DNA of 64,000 nucleotides from Lineus longissimus (taxonomy: Eukaryota > Nemertea > Pilidiophora > Heteronemertea > Lineidae). This document shows positions 23,277 to 35,836 of this stretch, piece by piece (position 1 is the first letter of the stretch; every line of letters begins with the position of its first letter). The stretch lies in assembly GCF_910592395.1 (NCBI RefSeq), contig NC_088317.1, positions 17,034,039 through 17,098,038 on the forward strand, in the 5' to 3' direction. The notes below the pieces were generated by a model that saw only the letters and a list, made by a program, of their open reading frames with translations, ran no database searches and was not told the origin of the DNA. A program made the position numbers and the translations under genes.

Positions 23277-23707
23277 TGAAAAATAATCATGCTTTTAAAA
23301 TGAATTGACTCTTCACCTGTTTCTGATTTCTATTGTGGGGCTCATTTTCTTTCAAGCAAATTAACCCCACTCACTGTCAGTGTGAGTGTGTCAAAACTTG
23401 TGACCACACCATTTGCAATTCCTCGACGAGTAATGTTGCGCGATATTGTATCGCCACGTCGTAAGAAGATTGTGCGTAATATTGCCACTTTTTAATGGGA
23501 ATTAATGTCATAACGTAAATGGCAAAATATCGCAGAAGTCAGGATACAATACCGTACAACATTAGCCTACACATACTCTAGCAATTCGGCAAAATCTGCT
23601 GCAAACGATTTTACAAGCAAAAGCGTACTTCTGCTCTTGTTTTCTCCAAGGGCACAGCCAAAGGCAACTCCGAGGCACAGGCAACGCATCACACAGGTAT
23701 ATACTAA

Positions 23708-23923
23708 TAGGCCCTTTTACAGATACGCCAGTACCACCTAGGGTCGGCAAAACACACCATCTTTACAATAGATCTTCACGGTAAAAGACGCCAGACAATG
23801 GCTCAAGAGGCATTGTCTGGCGTCATTGACTGTAAAAACCTATTGTAAAGGTAGTTTGTTTTGCCATCCCTAGCCTAGGACAGGTGGTGGAACCGGCGTG
23901 TGCCGTATCTGGAAAAGGGCCTA
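23708..23923. mobile_element. TA-flanked MITE (GGCCCTTTT..GATACG family), copy 1
   Basis: Starts TAGGCCCTTTTACAGATACG and ends with its near-inverse GTATCTGGAAAAGGGCCTA. A strong central hairpin is formed by GACGCCAGACAATG and CATTGTCTGGCGTC. TA at each edge fits a Tc1/mariner-type insertion. Relatives at 25812 (partial) and 36551. Confidence 0.82.
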
Positions 23924-24269
23924 TATTAACGACAGCTATAGGAACCACAGACCAATCACAGGATATCTCATGGATACTGTGAGTGACCGGACTGTGTGGG
24001 AGGATCACTACGGTCAGTGTGTGTGTGTGTCAAAACTTGTGACCCACCACACACCATGTGAAGTCAATGTCATCATTCATGATGCAAGTCTTCGCCTACT
24101 TACCAGTATTACGATTCTGCAAATCTGCTGCAAACGATCTTTCAAGGAAGTTCATTTACCATTAGTAGAGCACTAAAGTGTCGCTTCGAACTGTCAGGTT
24201 CAGATAAAGCACAATAAACAATAAGAGTAAAAGAAGTTTTCATGAAAAAAAGATGATAACCCGGAAGTA

Positions 24270-24953
24270 AGATTTGGGAAGGTGTAAACTGTTGATGACA
24301 TTGCTGATGAAAATGTTGATCGGGGTCTTCTAACTTCGGTGGCTTGATATTTGTTTGTTTTTAAATATTTTTCAATCAAATTACGCTATGTTATACTTTA
24401 GAGTCATTTGGTGAGGTGATAAAAAGGAAAATTGAAAATATTTTATATGAGTAGGTGATTTTGATCAAAGAGTGGAGGCCATTTTTTTAGGCTTTCGAGA
24501 TGCGATGATCGGCTTTTAGATTCTGTTGATGGGTCCTAGTACTTACAGATTATCAGCGTATTTGTTCCAAAAAATCTAAGGAAGTACACATGTCAAATGA
24601 ATCACTGTCCGAATGAATATGGATAAAAGTTACATTTTAAGTGGAATTAAATGACTGTCACTTCACATTTTCATAGTAAATGCACTTTCTGATGCCGATC
24701 GCCCGATCGGCGCATCTCGAAAACCACAAAAAATGGCCTCCACTCTTTGATCAAAATCACCCATTCCTATAAAAATTTTCAATTTTCTTTTTTACCAACT
24801 CACTAGATGACTCTAAAGTATAATATAGCGCAATTTGATTAAAAAATATTTTAAAAACAAACAAATATCAAGCAACTAAAGTTAGAGGACCCCCATCAAC
24901 ATTTTCATCAGCAATTTCAACAACATTTTATACCTTCCCGAAGATTTCCGATT
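24270..24953. mobile_element. Long foldback element with ~250-bp arms
   Basis: The left arm (24270-24516) reappears inverted in the right arm (about 24693-24953) with scattered mismatches. Matching stretches include TTGATCAAAGAGTGGAGGCC and GATATTTGTTTGTTTTTAAA. The spacer is about 175 bp. No coding capacity and no clear target duplication. It abuts the duplicated PPM1L segment on the right. Confidence 0.8.
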
Positions 24954-24955
24954 TT

Positions 24956-25207
24956 GCAAACGCAATCTCCCGGTTTTCGGTCCCGCTGTCGAATTTTACA
25001 TGCACCCTCTTAAATTCTCACACAGAGACAGTAGGTCGAGTGATGCTTGACATCGATGATCACTATTGACGACGCTTGGAGAATGTTGCAAACGCAATCT
25101 CCCGGGCACCGGGCCAAATGACCAATTTACATGCACCCGCTGAAATTCTTACAGAGACAGTAGGTGGAGGCAACAATGGTCACCATTGACGACGCTTGGA
25201 GAATGTT
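24956..25207. repeat. Two-copy ~130-bp tandem duplication
   Basis: GCAAACGCAATCTCCCGG occurs at about 24956 and again at about 25088. Both are followed by shared phrases (TTTACATGCACCC, ACAGAGACAGTAGGT, TTGACGACGCTTGGAGAATG). It separates a 23-bp homologue of the PPM1L leader (24943) from the rest of the duplicated exon. Confidence 0.75.
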
Positions 25208-25800
25208 AGAAGGCACCTGCTACCTCGCCTCCAGGAGCAAAGAAGTTTGCTAGTGTGCATCTCAGTACACCTTAAAGTGTTAGAAAGCTTTGGTACCGAG
25301 GTAAGAGATAATAGGGTGAAGGTCACAAGCATGGTGGACAGTGACAAAATTATTCCCAATTTCACCTAATAAAAGCACTATTTCTGTGATCCAAAGGTAA
25401 CAGTTATGAGTGCCTTTCAGCCAGTAGGTAGATTTGTACGAAAGTATTTATTGAGTCAACAAGATATACTGACAGGGTAGGTGGTTTTCGTTTTATACCT
25501 GGTTTTGTTGCACCATGCTGCATCACTTCTGAATTTCTGCGGAGATGCAGAATCTGGTTACAAGTGATGTTGACAGGGAAGTACAGCACAGTGATCTCTG
25601 AGAGAATATCAGAGACTGAGATAACGACCGAAAAGACAAAGGCATCGTGGGAGTTGAAAAAGGAGAATGTGGGGGTGTACGCAATTCAGGGGCGGAGACA
25701 ACTCATGAAGTATCGCTTCCATGTCGTCAACGATCTCGGGCACACCGGAACGTCGATTTATGGTATATTTGATGGGCACGGTGGAGAGGTAACTATTGTA
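25204..25800 (+). pseudogene. Decayed duplicate of PPM1L first coding exon
   Basis: Nearly the same sequence as 35948-36540, including intron edges and the neighbouring MITE. The homologous ATG is at 25406, but the frame meets TAG at 25478 (codon 25), where the intact copy reads TGG TCA. A 3-bp insertion (about 25525) and a 1-bp loss (about 25545) shift the frame. Further on, the metal-binding HMEDR of the intact gene reads LMKYR, while DGHGGE survives just before the donor GTAACT. No later PPM1L exons follow nearby. The stop, the frameshift and the lost acidic ligands together indicate a pseudogene; expression as a non-coding or alternative 5' exon of PPM1L is not excluded. Confidence 0.85.
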
Positions 25801-25811
25801 ATTGTCTGATA

Positions 25812-25908
25812 TAGTCCCTTGCCAGATGCCTGTTCACCACCTATGACGTATCGTTAGGGGAAAAAACAAACCATCTTTACAATAGATCTTCACGGTTGAC
25901 GCCAGATA
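25812..25908. mobile_element. TA-flanked MITE, partial copy carried with the duplication
   Basis: Begins TAGTCCCTTGCCAGATGCCT and matches the left half of the element at 36551-36742, in the same position relative to the exon. The right half is missing. Confidence 0.75.
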
Positions 25909-27545
25909 ATGGATGTTTGGATTACCATATCTAATTGTTCAGGAGATTTTTTAATCCAAGATAATCCCTAAAACAGCCTTTAATGACACTGTATTAACAA
26001 GCTTCATCTCTTTGAAAACAAACAAATAAAGCCAAACACATCATTTGTCCTACTACAAGGTGTTAAATAGCAGTGTTGCTAGTTTTCAAGTTCAAAAAAC
26101 ATTTTATGAATGAACTTGTTTTGAATTGGAGTTTGGCAATGAAACAAGAAGGGACAGAGGATAGATCATAAATGTCATTATTCAAGCTCTTTTCAGTTTG
26201 TTATTTGGCTTCTGTCTGAACATTTGTCATCACCACATTGGAGGTGCTTGTCAAATATGATCTGTCTTTTTCATAAAAAAATACTAAACTTTAAAACTTG
26301 CAACATTATTGACTAACACCCTATACAATTGTAAACAACAAATAACACCCAATCTGCATTATCAAATAAAAAGTTTACTTATTCATTGGCCAATAACATT
26401 TCCAACTTGGCTTGGCTTGTGATCTGACACCATTGTTTGGAGAACCGTAACCATGACAACCTTGAAAGAACCTTTGGGTGTTTAGGGGGTGTGACATAAT
26501 AACTACTACCTGTCACATTTTATACAGTCCCATGCTTTGTATGCAGTACAGGCTGAACATTCATTCCAGCAAGGTGCACATGGTCCTTCAAGAAAGGGCT
26601 GGCTCAAATTTTGACATTTTCAACATTCTGAAATAGCAAAATTACTTGTGTTTTGCATCAATCTTCTAAAGGTGGGTATCACCGAACTGACTCTTGACGT
26701 TATTCATATCCAGAAGGGATTTTGGAAGAGAGCAACTTGGTTTGCCTTTGTCTTTTTTTGGCGGGAAAAATGAATTGCCTTGAACTCTTGTCTCATGACC
26801 CAATATGCAGATTTCAATTTTGAGAGTCCTCAGAATTTGAGGCAGATCAATGCAGTCAGATCAATTGCTCTTAGGTAGTCATGACCAAGAAATGAGACAT
26901 TCATTTTAAGCATAATTTCTCCGGCATTCATTCATTTGATGTCTAGTTTCAATAGTTTGGTTACACGTGACTTGGAGGGAAAGTCAAAAGAAAGCAAGCT
27001 CTAACACCATGACAAGTCAGGCAAATCACTGTTCTGCCCTCCAACATCGCTGGCTGTGAAAACACCCTTTTCAATTAACAATTTCTTATTTGGCTGAAAG
27101 TCCCTCTCCTCTCCCCTCTCCCTTCAGCATTGATTAAATTGATACTATGATGTGATTTACAACTTTGTGGAAATACGTCCGTTTTTAATTGTTGATCACA
27201 AATGTAAAGCTCAAATTTTCCATTTTGATTAGATTTATTATAAAATCGCTGAATGTAAACCACAGCGACCGCGAAAATGTTCATGTTGTGACGTCATCAA
27301 TGAAAACATCGTCGCCGTAGCGCAATTTCAACGACATCGAAGTGAGCCGTCCAGGCGGGATTAAACCATCGATTTCTAGAAAATGTGCATTTTGATTCGA
27401 AAACCTTACCGATTTATGAGAAAGTGACGTTGTCATTTGTCAAAAACAGCTAAAACATTATATGGTGAAATTTGACACGAGTTACCCTTTAAGACTTTTA
27501 GCAGAATTGCTCTAATCATGTATTTGTGCCCATTTATCATTACAG

Positions 27546-27609
27546 ATGCCACAAACTTCATCTGCAATTGCCACTGAAGATTCCTGTATCATGGTTTGCT
27601 TGACGATGG
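27546..27609 (+). other. Exon-like unit A (sister of 27883-27956)
   Basis: Preceded by TTTATCATTACAG and followed by GTATGT. The inside is open in one frame (begins MPQTSSAIATED). It resembles the unit 340 bp downstream in the acceptor, the body and the sequence after the donor. No known product recognised. Confidence 0.3.
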
Positions 27610-27882
27610 GTATGTACGATGTCAGGCTGGTCATTCACCCGATTTGTCAATAGAGGCCATATTGGAAGGTGTGATGCAAACTGATTGGCTCCTCACGTCT
27701 TTGATCATGACCAGCTCAGAAAGACAAAACTAAGGAATGAAGTCTACCTATGCCGAAAGAAAAATAAAAAACTCCTGAAAATGAGAAATTCATTTCGACC
27801 ATCATTTTTAGGCATCAATTTCATGAGTTATAGTATGTAGATTTGCTGTAATTGTGGATTTTTTGCCAATTTATCATTACAG

Positions 27883-27956
27883 ATCCCACAAACCTTGTCA
27901 GCAACCTTGTCGGCAATTGCAACCGAAGACTCTCATAATGATCTACAAGATGAAGG
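27883..27956 (+). other. Exon-like unit B (sister of 27546-27609)
   Basis: Same acceptor context (TTTATCATTACAG) and donor GTAGGT. Open frame beginning IPQTLSATLSAIATED. Compared with unit A it has an extra CAACCTTGT-type insertion. Product unknown. Confidence 0.3.
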
Positions 27957-28489
27957 GTAGGTAGAGGATCAGGTTACAACTTGCCGGATTTGTCATAGAG
28001 GTGCGACTATCTAATTGATGTTAAAGTCAGTAAAATAAACTTGTAAAATGACTCCAGCAGGAAGAGTGAACATTATGACGAGCGACTGGACAAGTCAAAC
28101 GCTTGAATGTCACAAGCCTTTATGGTGAGTTACATGAAAAAAATATCGAAATAAAAAAAAAATGTTGAATCACAAAACACATCCAGGCATCTTTTATCGC
28201 CATTGTAAGGACATCAATGATGTGTACTCATCTAAGAAGTCAAGGATCTCAAAACTTTTAACTTGTAATGTATATTTTGCATATCAAAATAAAACGTTCT
28301 TATCCAAAAAAAGTATGTTATATTATTCCAAAAAACATAGAAGGACGGTGACGCCTCTATCGACTAATCCGGCAGATGGATGTTAAACGATGTTTTAACC
28401 ATAGTTTGATGGTGTGAGAGTGTGCAAGTGTGTGTGTGTCTGAAATGGGATAGGAAAAGGGTGTGGGTGGTGATGGGGGGGGGGGGGGG

Positions 28490-28670
28490 AGGGGAGACTC
28501 TGGCAGCTATTATGAGTGTTGGAAGTGTGGTTGATGTTGTGTTAGTTTTGTAGCAATTGTTATTCTAGTTGTTAGAGTAGGGGAGACTCTGGCAGCTGTT
28601 ACGAGTGTTGCAAGTGTGGTTGATGTTGTGTTAGTTTTGTAGCTATTGTTATTCTAGTTGTTAGAGTAGT
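28490..28670. repeat. 91-bp tandem repeat, two copies
   Basis: Two near-identical units beginning GGGAGACTCTGGCAGCT, at about 28492 and 28583, followed by shortened TTGTTAT/TAGTTGTTA remnants. Confidence 0.85.
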
Positions 28671-29307
28671 TATTATAGTTGTTATCTAGCTATTGTAGTC
28701 ATTCTTTGTTTTGGTGCTTCCTATTTTTCATCTATTTTAACCTATTCAGCTTTCAGTTGTCCAGGCCAGGCCAGGTGACCGATGACAATGATAGATCGGG
28801 TTCGATTCAAGCTGTACGCTTGGTGTATTTGGTTATCGTGACTGGCGACTTGAGTCTATCTCATCTCATTTCCAAAGCGCGGTGGCTGGGTCCCAGGCAT
28901 GCTTGCCACTTTGTTCCACGGTCCTCATCTAAGTTTCGACGGTGATGACATGGACTTAGGTTCAAGGTACGTGTTCCCCTTGAGTCATCGTGGTTGATTG
29001 ATGGGGGCAATAAGAGTTGCGTGTCGCTAGTCATTCAATTGGTCCCCTTGTTTTAGAGTGTTGGCGGGATAAGTCTTACGACTGTTAACAATAGTAAGCA
29101 ATAGCTGGCCAGCGATCCCCTACCTGATCTCGAGGGGGATGGAATGACTGGGGTTTAAGTCCTGTTGTTAACCTGCGGAATTTCGTCGGACGAAATGTCA
29201 GGCGTGTCCGTGTGGGACTTGTGCTAAACCAGTTTAGTACATATGACGAAGACATTGGGCTCTTTGGATAACAACAGTGTACTAGACCTCCTTGTGCTTC
29301 ACAAAAC

Positions 29308-29315
29308 TATAAATA
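29308..29315 (+). promoter_or_regulatory. Possible TATA box
   Basis: TATAAATA in a C-rich flank, about 110 bp before a good splice donor (CAG|GTAAGC after 29429). Position suits a start near 29340. Could equally be the promoter of a solo LTR. Confidence 0.35.
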
Positions 29316-29339
29316 TGCCCGCTGAAATTGACATGACGG

Positions 29340-31320
29340 AGTAGAAGAAGGAGAGCCGGCCTCAGCTTGTCAGCCGAGAAGAGCAGAGAAGACACTGGAC
29401 CCCAAGAATACAGTGTTGCAGCCAAACCAGGTAAGCATCACTTAGTTTAAGCAGCATGAACTCACTGAATTCACTGCTGGTTCTGGCTTGATTAAAAGAT
29501 ACATCTTATCGGCGGACTATAGGCAAGAGCAGAGGGGCTAATTTGGCCATCTCAAGGTGACTAATATACAGAGTAAGGGCTCTGGGTCATGTCAGATTCA
29601 GTACTGAATATATTCCTCATAAAAGCGTGAATCATTTCGACGGACTGTGAGATGTGAGAGACCCCTATTGGCGACTTTGTGTAACTTTATCTTGCCTGCC
29701 TAGCTGCTGCCTATATTGTCCCTTTAAAGACGCTGAATCAACTAGGCCATCAATCTTATGTTCATTCTCTCCTGTTTTAATATGGAAGTAAGACATACTG
29801 AATGATTACAACTTGTACATATTTCAGAAGAACCAGCCAGATGGAAGGGACAAAGGATACAAGGGACACAGGATGCAACGGACACAGGATACAAGGGACA
29901 AGGGATACAAATGACGACACTGCAACCCACAATGTGAGCAGAGAGAGGTGGTAGTGTAGTAGAAATGGAGTAGAATGAAGTGGCCAAGTGCCATTGTGCT
30001 CACCCGATCGAAATTGGCTTGAAAAATGTCCAAAAGTTTACATCAAACTGCTAATTATAAAGGATAACCCCTGTGACATTGGCAGATGACTATCTGGCCA
30101 GTAGTTGAGGAATGACAGCAGTTTTTATGTTTTCAGAATCGGCTCCTAGGTGGCCAAGTAATGAACTTTTATCCTCGTGATCACCTGACTTGGAGCCCTA
30201 AGGTTATGGCCAACTTATGAACTCAATGACCTTGACAAATGCAATCTTGAGACCCCCCCCCCAAACACACACACTCAAAGTGTTGTCACAAGTGAACATT
30301 GTCAACTGAGGATGCCTCAATCCTTTTGACAAATGCAGCAACTAGGAGACAAATCAAGAAGAATCCTGAACATCTTTTCAGCTCTGCCATTTTATAAAAC
30401 AGTCAAGCACGAAACTTAACATTGAAAGTGACAACCACCTCTGCCAAATAAAAAAAAAGATCTTTTGGTTTAAATCTATTCAGTTTGAGATTGCTCCTAA
30501 ATGTTTATTTCCTGTTTCCAGCCTTATGCAGATGACGGCTGTCAGGTAGACCCAACCACTCGACCACGCCATAGCAAGATCAACTCTCGAAGATCCAGAA
30601 ATCCACTGAGTGACCAACCACAGGGTGACTGAGTGATGTCGCAGAGAAGCCAACCACTCTCTGATGGAGGTGTAAAGGATAGAGGTTGCAAGCATTGGTA
30701 ACTGATGTATATTTATTCCAAATCCTCACTGCTTGTCATGACAGTGTGGTCATACTAAGAACCGAAAATGTTTGAAACCGCTTGAGACAGACCAGTAGTC
30801 CAGACGCGACGAGATAAGGGGCTGAGCTGGGGATGAGGGCTTATGATTCTATCTAAAACTACCTGGGTGAATTTCAAGAAACTCAATGAAAGGCTCCATG
30901 GCTCAAGTCTTTGATTATGGTAAAACATAGAGTAACCTTGATATTTTTCTTCTAGTCTTGCACGGATGAGGGCAGTGGATCGAGAGTCGAGTGGATTCAG
31001 TGGATCCAGAGTCGAGTGGATTCAGTGGATCGAATGGTGGCACTGAGGGATATCGAAGGGGCAGGAGTGACAAACCAGTCTTTACCGACCGATTCATGCA
31101 GAACTTTTGCTAAGATCGGGAACATTTGTGCTGTGTGTATGGAGAGGACAATTGAAACACTGTCCGAAACTCTAATAGACTAATGACAATATCACTCGAA
31201 AGGGACTCGATATGAACTTTCAAAAGATACGGATAGAGCCCTGCTCAATACGCAATATGACACGATATCCAGGAGCTACCGTGAAGACAGCCTCATAACT
31301 ATGGAGGGATGCCACCCAAA
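29340..31320 (+). ncRNA. Possible spliced non-coding transcript
   Basis: Four segments with plausible splice edges: about 29340-29429 (donor GTAAGC), 29828-29935 (acceptor TTTCAG, donor GTGAGC), 30522-30698 (acceptor TTTCCAG, donor GTAACT) and 30957-31320 (acceptor TTCTAG, donor GTAATA). None keeps a long frame: the first ATG after the TATA reads ATG ACG GAG TAG. The second segment is made of GGACACAGGATACAA-type repeats and the fourth starts with a 26-bp tandem. Support is splice motifs only. Confidence 0.25.
29508..29727. mobile_element. 220-bp TTAA MITE family, copy with damaged left end
   Basis: The left end reads GGCGGACTATAGGCA instead of TTAAAGGGGGACTATAGGCA. The right end TTGTCCCTTTAA is intact. 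It lies between two segments of the possible transcript. Confidence 0.8.
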
Positions 31321-31370
31321 GGTAATACAATCAAATCAATTGTCCTTGCTTGGTGTAGGTATTGGCCTGA

Positions 31371-31590
31371 TTAAAGGGGGACTATAGGCAGGAGCAGAGG
31401 GGCTAATTTGGCCATCTTCAAGTGACTAGTGTACACAGTAAGGGCCCTTAGTCATGTCAGACTTAGCACTAAATATATTCCGCGTACAAGCGTGAATCAT
31501 TTCGACGTACTGTGAGATGTGAGTCCCCTATTGGCGACTTTGTGTAACTTTATCTTGCCTGCCTAGCTGCTGCCTATATTGTCCCTTTAA
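31371..31590. mobile_element. 220-bp TTAA MITE family, complete copy
   Basis: TTAA at both edges with TTAAAGGGGGACTATAGGCA at left and GCCTATATTGTCCCTTTAA at right. No ORF. Confidence 0.85.
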
Positions 31591-34500
31591 GAGATGGTGA
31601 ACAGTTAAAAAGCGATGTAAAAAGGTCTGTTCATGTTCTGTTAAGGAAAATGCTTTCGTTATACAGAAGCAGTAGTGACACGTAATGATCAAATACTACA
31701 CGCAGTCATGACCACCAATGGGATCTCTGAAATCAAGAGATGAAGACGAGTCGCAGTGGTATATCCTTGGAACAAATATCTGAGTCAGGAAGACATCAGA
31801 GACCACTTTGTCACCCACAGATCTCACGAATTTGTCTATGTAGCACTTGCTCATGTTAGTTGCATGCTTGTCACAAGCATACATGTCAGGCCTTGCCTAA
31901 CCCTTTCATTGATGGAGAATTCTTGAAAATGGCCTTTCTTTTGCCAGGTTTGGGGATGGGCGTGGTCGAATATCATTTTTGTTTTGACGCTGTGAGTTTG
32001 GGGCATGTCATATGGACTGCTCTTGGGGAGGACAGACCAGCTTCCTTTCGCTAGCTGTCACTTTCCACCGACTGTTGGGTTCATGCTCAGGCGAATTTCA
32101 AACGTGCCGACTTGAACACGTCGAGGGTATTTCTTTAAGGGGTGTGTGTAGAAAATGGGACCTGTGGTGATTTCCAGAGTTGCCCCAGGCGTACTCCAGG
32201 TGTCAGAATCGATGATGCTCTGAAGGACCTTTCTTCTGATACCTGTTTGTGGCAATTAATAGTCGGTTGATGGCCAACTGAATTAAAAAGTCGTGGTTGA
32301 GAAAGAGTCGTGGTTGAGAGAGGGGAGGGTGGCATAGCAAAATTGAGCACCTAAAGATTTGAAATAATCCAGATTTGTTCTTAACGAATTCAAGTCAAGA
32401 GACCAGCAGACTGCAGTAAATAGCAAACAGTTCTTAACAGTTGAGTCCTTATGAAAATTCTGGCTGCAGCACGTATAAGTTGAAAATAATTTCGCTCTTA
32501 GATCTTATCAATCCGATTGTTCTTTGAAAGGTCTAGAAAGTAAGAGCTTTCTAGAAGACAAGGCCTGACATGATGTATTTCATCAGCTGGAGCATGTGCA
32601 CCAGTGGAACCTTAATTTTATGTTGTCTGTGTCTTTTCAGCATGGTGAAGCATCCCACGGAGGAGAGAAGGATGTCGTGGACCAAGGACATCCCCTCCGG
32701 TTGTCATCAACTGACAGTTTGATGACGGTTTGATGGTGTTTTTGTCATCGTAGGCCTCATCCTTAATTAGCGTTTTATTGAAATATCTGATTGAAAGGTG
32801 ATTTAATGAAAATCCTAATATTTTCTGTTGGTGAGAAGGTAAATATTTACCTTCTTTATGGCCATGACTTAGTGGCACAGCAGGTATAGAAGTGTCAGGT
32901 TGCAGGGGTGAGTGAGTATGGGTAAGTGGTCAGGACTCTTACATTTTCCCATGACCACGGTTCAAGATCTTACACTCATTAGGAGAAGGAATCGAAAAAA
33001 GGGTGAATTCAGGGAAGGGGTTGTTTGTGGCTACCAGGGGAGCCAAAAGACCAGGGCACATCAGGGCTCTTCTGCTTGAAATATTTTTCAAGCAAAACTT
33101 GAGTTTTCTGCTTAAACATCACCAAAAAATCATCAGATATTTCATGTAATTATGTCCATCATTTTTGACATGGGGTTCATGTGTTGTTGTTTCTTCGACC
33201 CCAGGAAACAACAATAACACATGTGTCTGATGGAATCGTAGGCCTTTTATAAATGTTGCTCAATCTCTTCAGTACCACAGAAACCGCTGACATTTAAACT
33301 CCCAAGGTCTAGGATCCGATGCCCCGGACCCATGATCAAACTTCCTGGCTCAGTTTCTCAGCACTTTCACCTTCGTGCTCGAGACAACTGACCGACAACA
33401 ATGGTGAATTGTATTTCTTCGTTTATAATTCACAAATACCCGTTAAAACCCGGGTATCAAAAAGGTCATGAAAGACCAAAACATTTTTACAATTAATTGA
33501 AAACAGGAAAGAGTTTGATACTCTCTCGGTTTTATTGAAATTTACCAGAATATCAAAATTTGTTTGAGTTTGACAGACCAGACTGGTTCCTGATCCTACC
33601 CTGGTGGTCTCACAGGAACAAATATTTGTCTTTACTTCATTTTGATTCAAAAAGGCCTTTCACTGCAAGGACATTATCATGTTCTGCAGGTTCTAGGTTC
33701 TAAAAAACGCTTTTTCGCCACGTAAAGAATGGACTTGGTACTTAAAGAAATTGAGCAAATTGTATCTTAAAAGCATCAACTTTTTGATGTTTTTAAAAGT
33801 TTTGTCCTGTATGCATATACTTGTAAATTCTGCTATGTAAAATGAAAGTTTTGTGAAATGTCTATATGAGATCTTGACTCTTACAAAAAAATCCGGCAAA
33901 CCACTTTTAGTCTTTGCCATGTCAAGGCCACCTCTTTTATCATGCAAATACATGTCAGAACTGCTCCTTTTGTCATGCAAAGCAGCAGCCTCTGTCCAGC
34001 GGCCATCAGAAATGTGGTCCTTTTGTTATTCGAATAGGGTCCTGAACCAATTGACTGCAGTGACCAAACCTATTGTGAGCTCACTCAGCCAAACTGAAGG
34101 CTTTAACAATAGGATTTAACACAATAGATAATCCATGTTGAATGTACAGTACACAATACATCCTTTGTGGTATGGTTGAGCAGTCGAGTCAAACCATTTA
34201 AGATCTCAATTTAGCATTGTGTTTCATGAGACACAATCAGTGTTTCATTGTTACATCTTGTAAAGGAGTTGAACATGTTTTAAAGGGATAGTGCTCCTAT
34301 CTCCTGATTCTCCTCCTATATTGGACTTTCGGAGTGGTACTACTACATTGACTATGATCGATTTAATGTACATGTATGAAGTCATTAGCTCAGCTGTCAC
34401 CTGTGTGACGGACGAGTTGGCGACTCCCTCCGATTGCGTAAGTTTTCCCTCGGTACGCGGGTTTCCTCCTACACAGTATTTCAAGTCTCCATGTGTTATC

Positions 34501-35836
34501 CTTGGAGTTTAGAACAATAAAGAATTTGAAAATAATACGTTTTTTTTCTGTTATTATGTCGCCTTGCCTCTTGGGACACCAACTGTTACTCAGGACTGAC
34601 TGTCCTGAATAGTGAGGTGTCCTGATTACAGAAGTCAAATTGAATGGAAACAACCCATTTGGGACCTAGTGTCCTTAATAGAGAGGTTTTCCTTAATAGA
34701 GAGGTGTCCACTAGAAGGGAGGCTCCACTACTACTTAGAATGACAAAGCCTTACCATCACACAAAATTAACCAGAGCTGACTGTGTAATGCAGTCAGAAT
34801 CTTGACCTGCCCCTTAATTGGTTGACCATGGTGAATTTAATCTGGGAATGCCCATTGTTTTGAAATGACAGCGGACTGCATACCTGAGACCATCATCAAC
34901 CTAGACTCATTGTTGACATGTGATGACCTGACATGACATTCTGGAATGTTACTTGAGAACCCTCTTCCATGAATGACTGCACTTGATTTGATCTGAAAAG
35001 ATGAATGATCAAGTTTGTTTCCAACTGTTGCAGAATCATCGCATTATTGGGTATTTTCTGGAGGACACCCCGAGGTCTATTCTACCAATAGCCTTTCCAA
35101 TCTGTAAAATCCTTAATTGGTCTAGCCATTCACACTAAGAACAGTCGACGAAACAGGACTTTATATCCTTCAGACAGAGGACTCATCTTTGTTCTAAATC
35201 AATATGCTCAAAGGGTACAAAGGACAGGCCAAGTCACTATTCAGAAAGGCCATGCAAATTCATTCATTATACTATTTCAAAATTGAACTTGACTTCAAGT
35301 ATGTCCATCAACATTGGTACTGCATGAGGGTGAAAAGAGATGAATGACCATCTTCGGGATTCCAGGATAGACAATGAAGTTGAAAATATAGGAGACCCTT
35401 TTTTGGGTCATACTGTATATTATACAGGTGGAAGAAACTGAGTTATTTCATCCCTCACTGTTTGTCATGTTCTCCAAAGCTCCACAGCATATTCTCACTA
35501 CCATGTGCCATATATGAATTAGAAGAATAGTGCAATCAGGATGATGAAGATGACAAGATTCCACAAACAGTAGAAATCAATTCTTCTCCTCATCTTTCAA
35601 AGGCATGTATTTATGTACATTTGTATAGGGATTTATGGACACGCCCACCCAAAATTGGCAAAGTTCTTTGAATCACATTTTTCGTAAAATGACGTAATGA
35701 TATCTATTTTGAGCCAATATTCCAGATAGGGTTTTGGGCGTTTGATAAACAACTATGCTTTTAATTTCATGTGTACGGATAACTGAAACAAAGAAACATT
35801 CTCAGCAAAGTGTCTTGAGAAAATAGTCACGAACAG
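31591..35836. other. Intergenic region upstream of PPM1L
   Basis: No supported exon. Contains a MITE at 34585 and a tail-like sequence near 34430-34540 (TTTCCTCC then AATAAAG), perhaps a retroposon end. The PPM1L promoter should be at the right edge; no TATA is evident. Confidence 0.4.
34585..34733. mobile_element. MITE, ACAGTAGAACCTC family, copy 3
   Basis: Carries TGAGGTGTCCTGATTACAG, TTGGGACCTAGTGTCCTTAA and GAGAGGTGTCCACTAGAAG as in the fuller copies. Both termini are weakened. Confidence 0.6.

Larger units (their letters stand above)
25909..29300. other. Anonymous region upstream of PPM1L
   Basis: AT-rich sequence without supported coding genes. It contains the two sister exon-like units described separately, a G homopolymer (28477-28488) and a two-copy tandem repeat at 28490. 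Confidence 0.4.

Noticed and set aside
33693-33980. Minus-strand 95-aa ORF with DKR repeats
   Set aside because: Arises from a short TTTTRTCATGCAAA-type direct repeat; no conserved feature.
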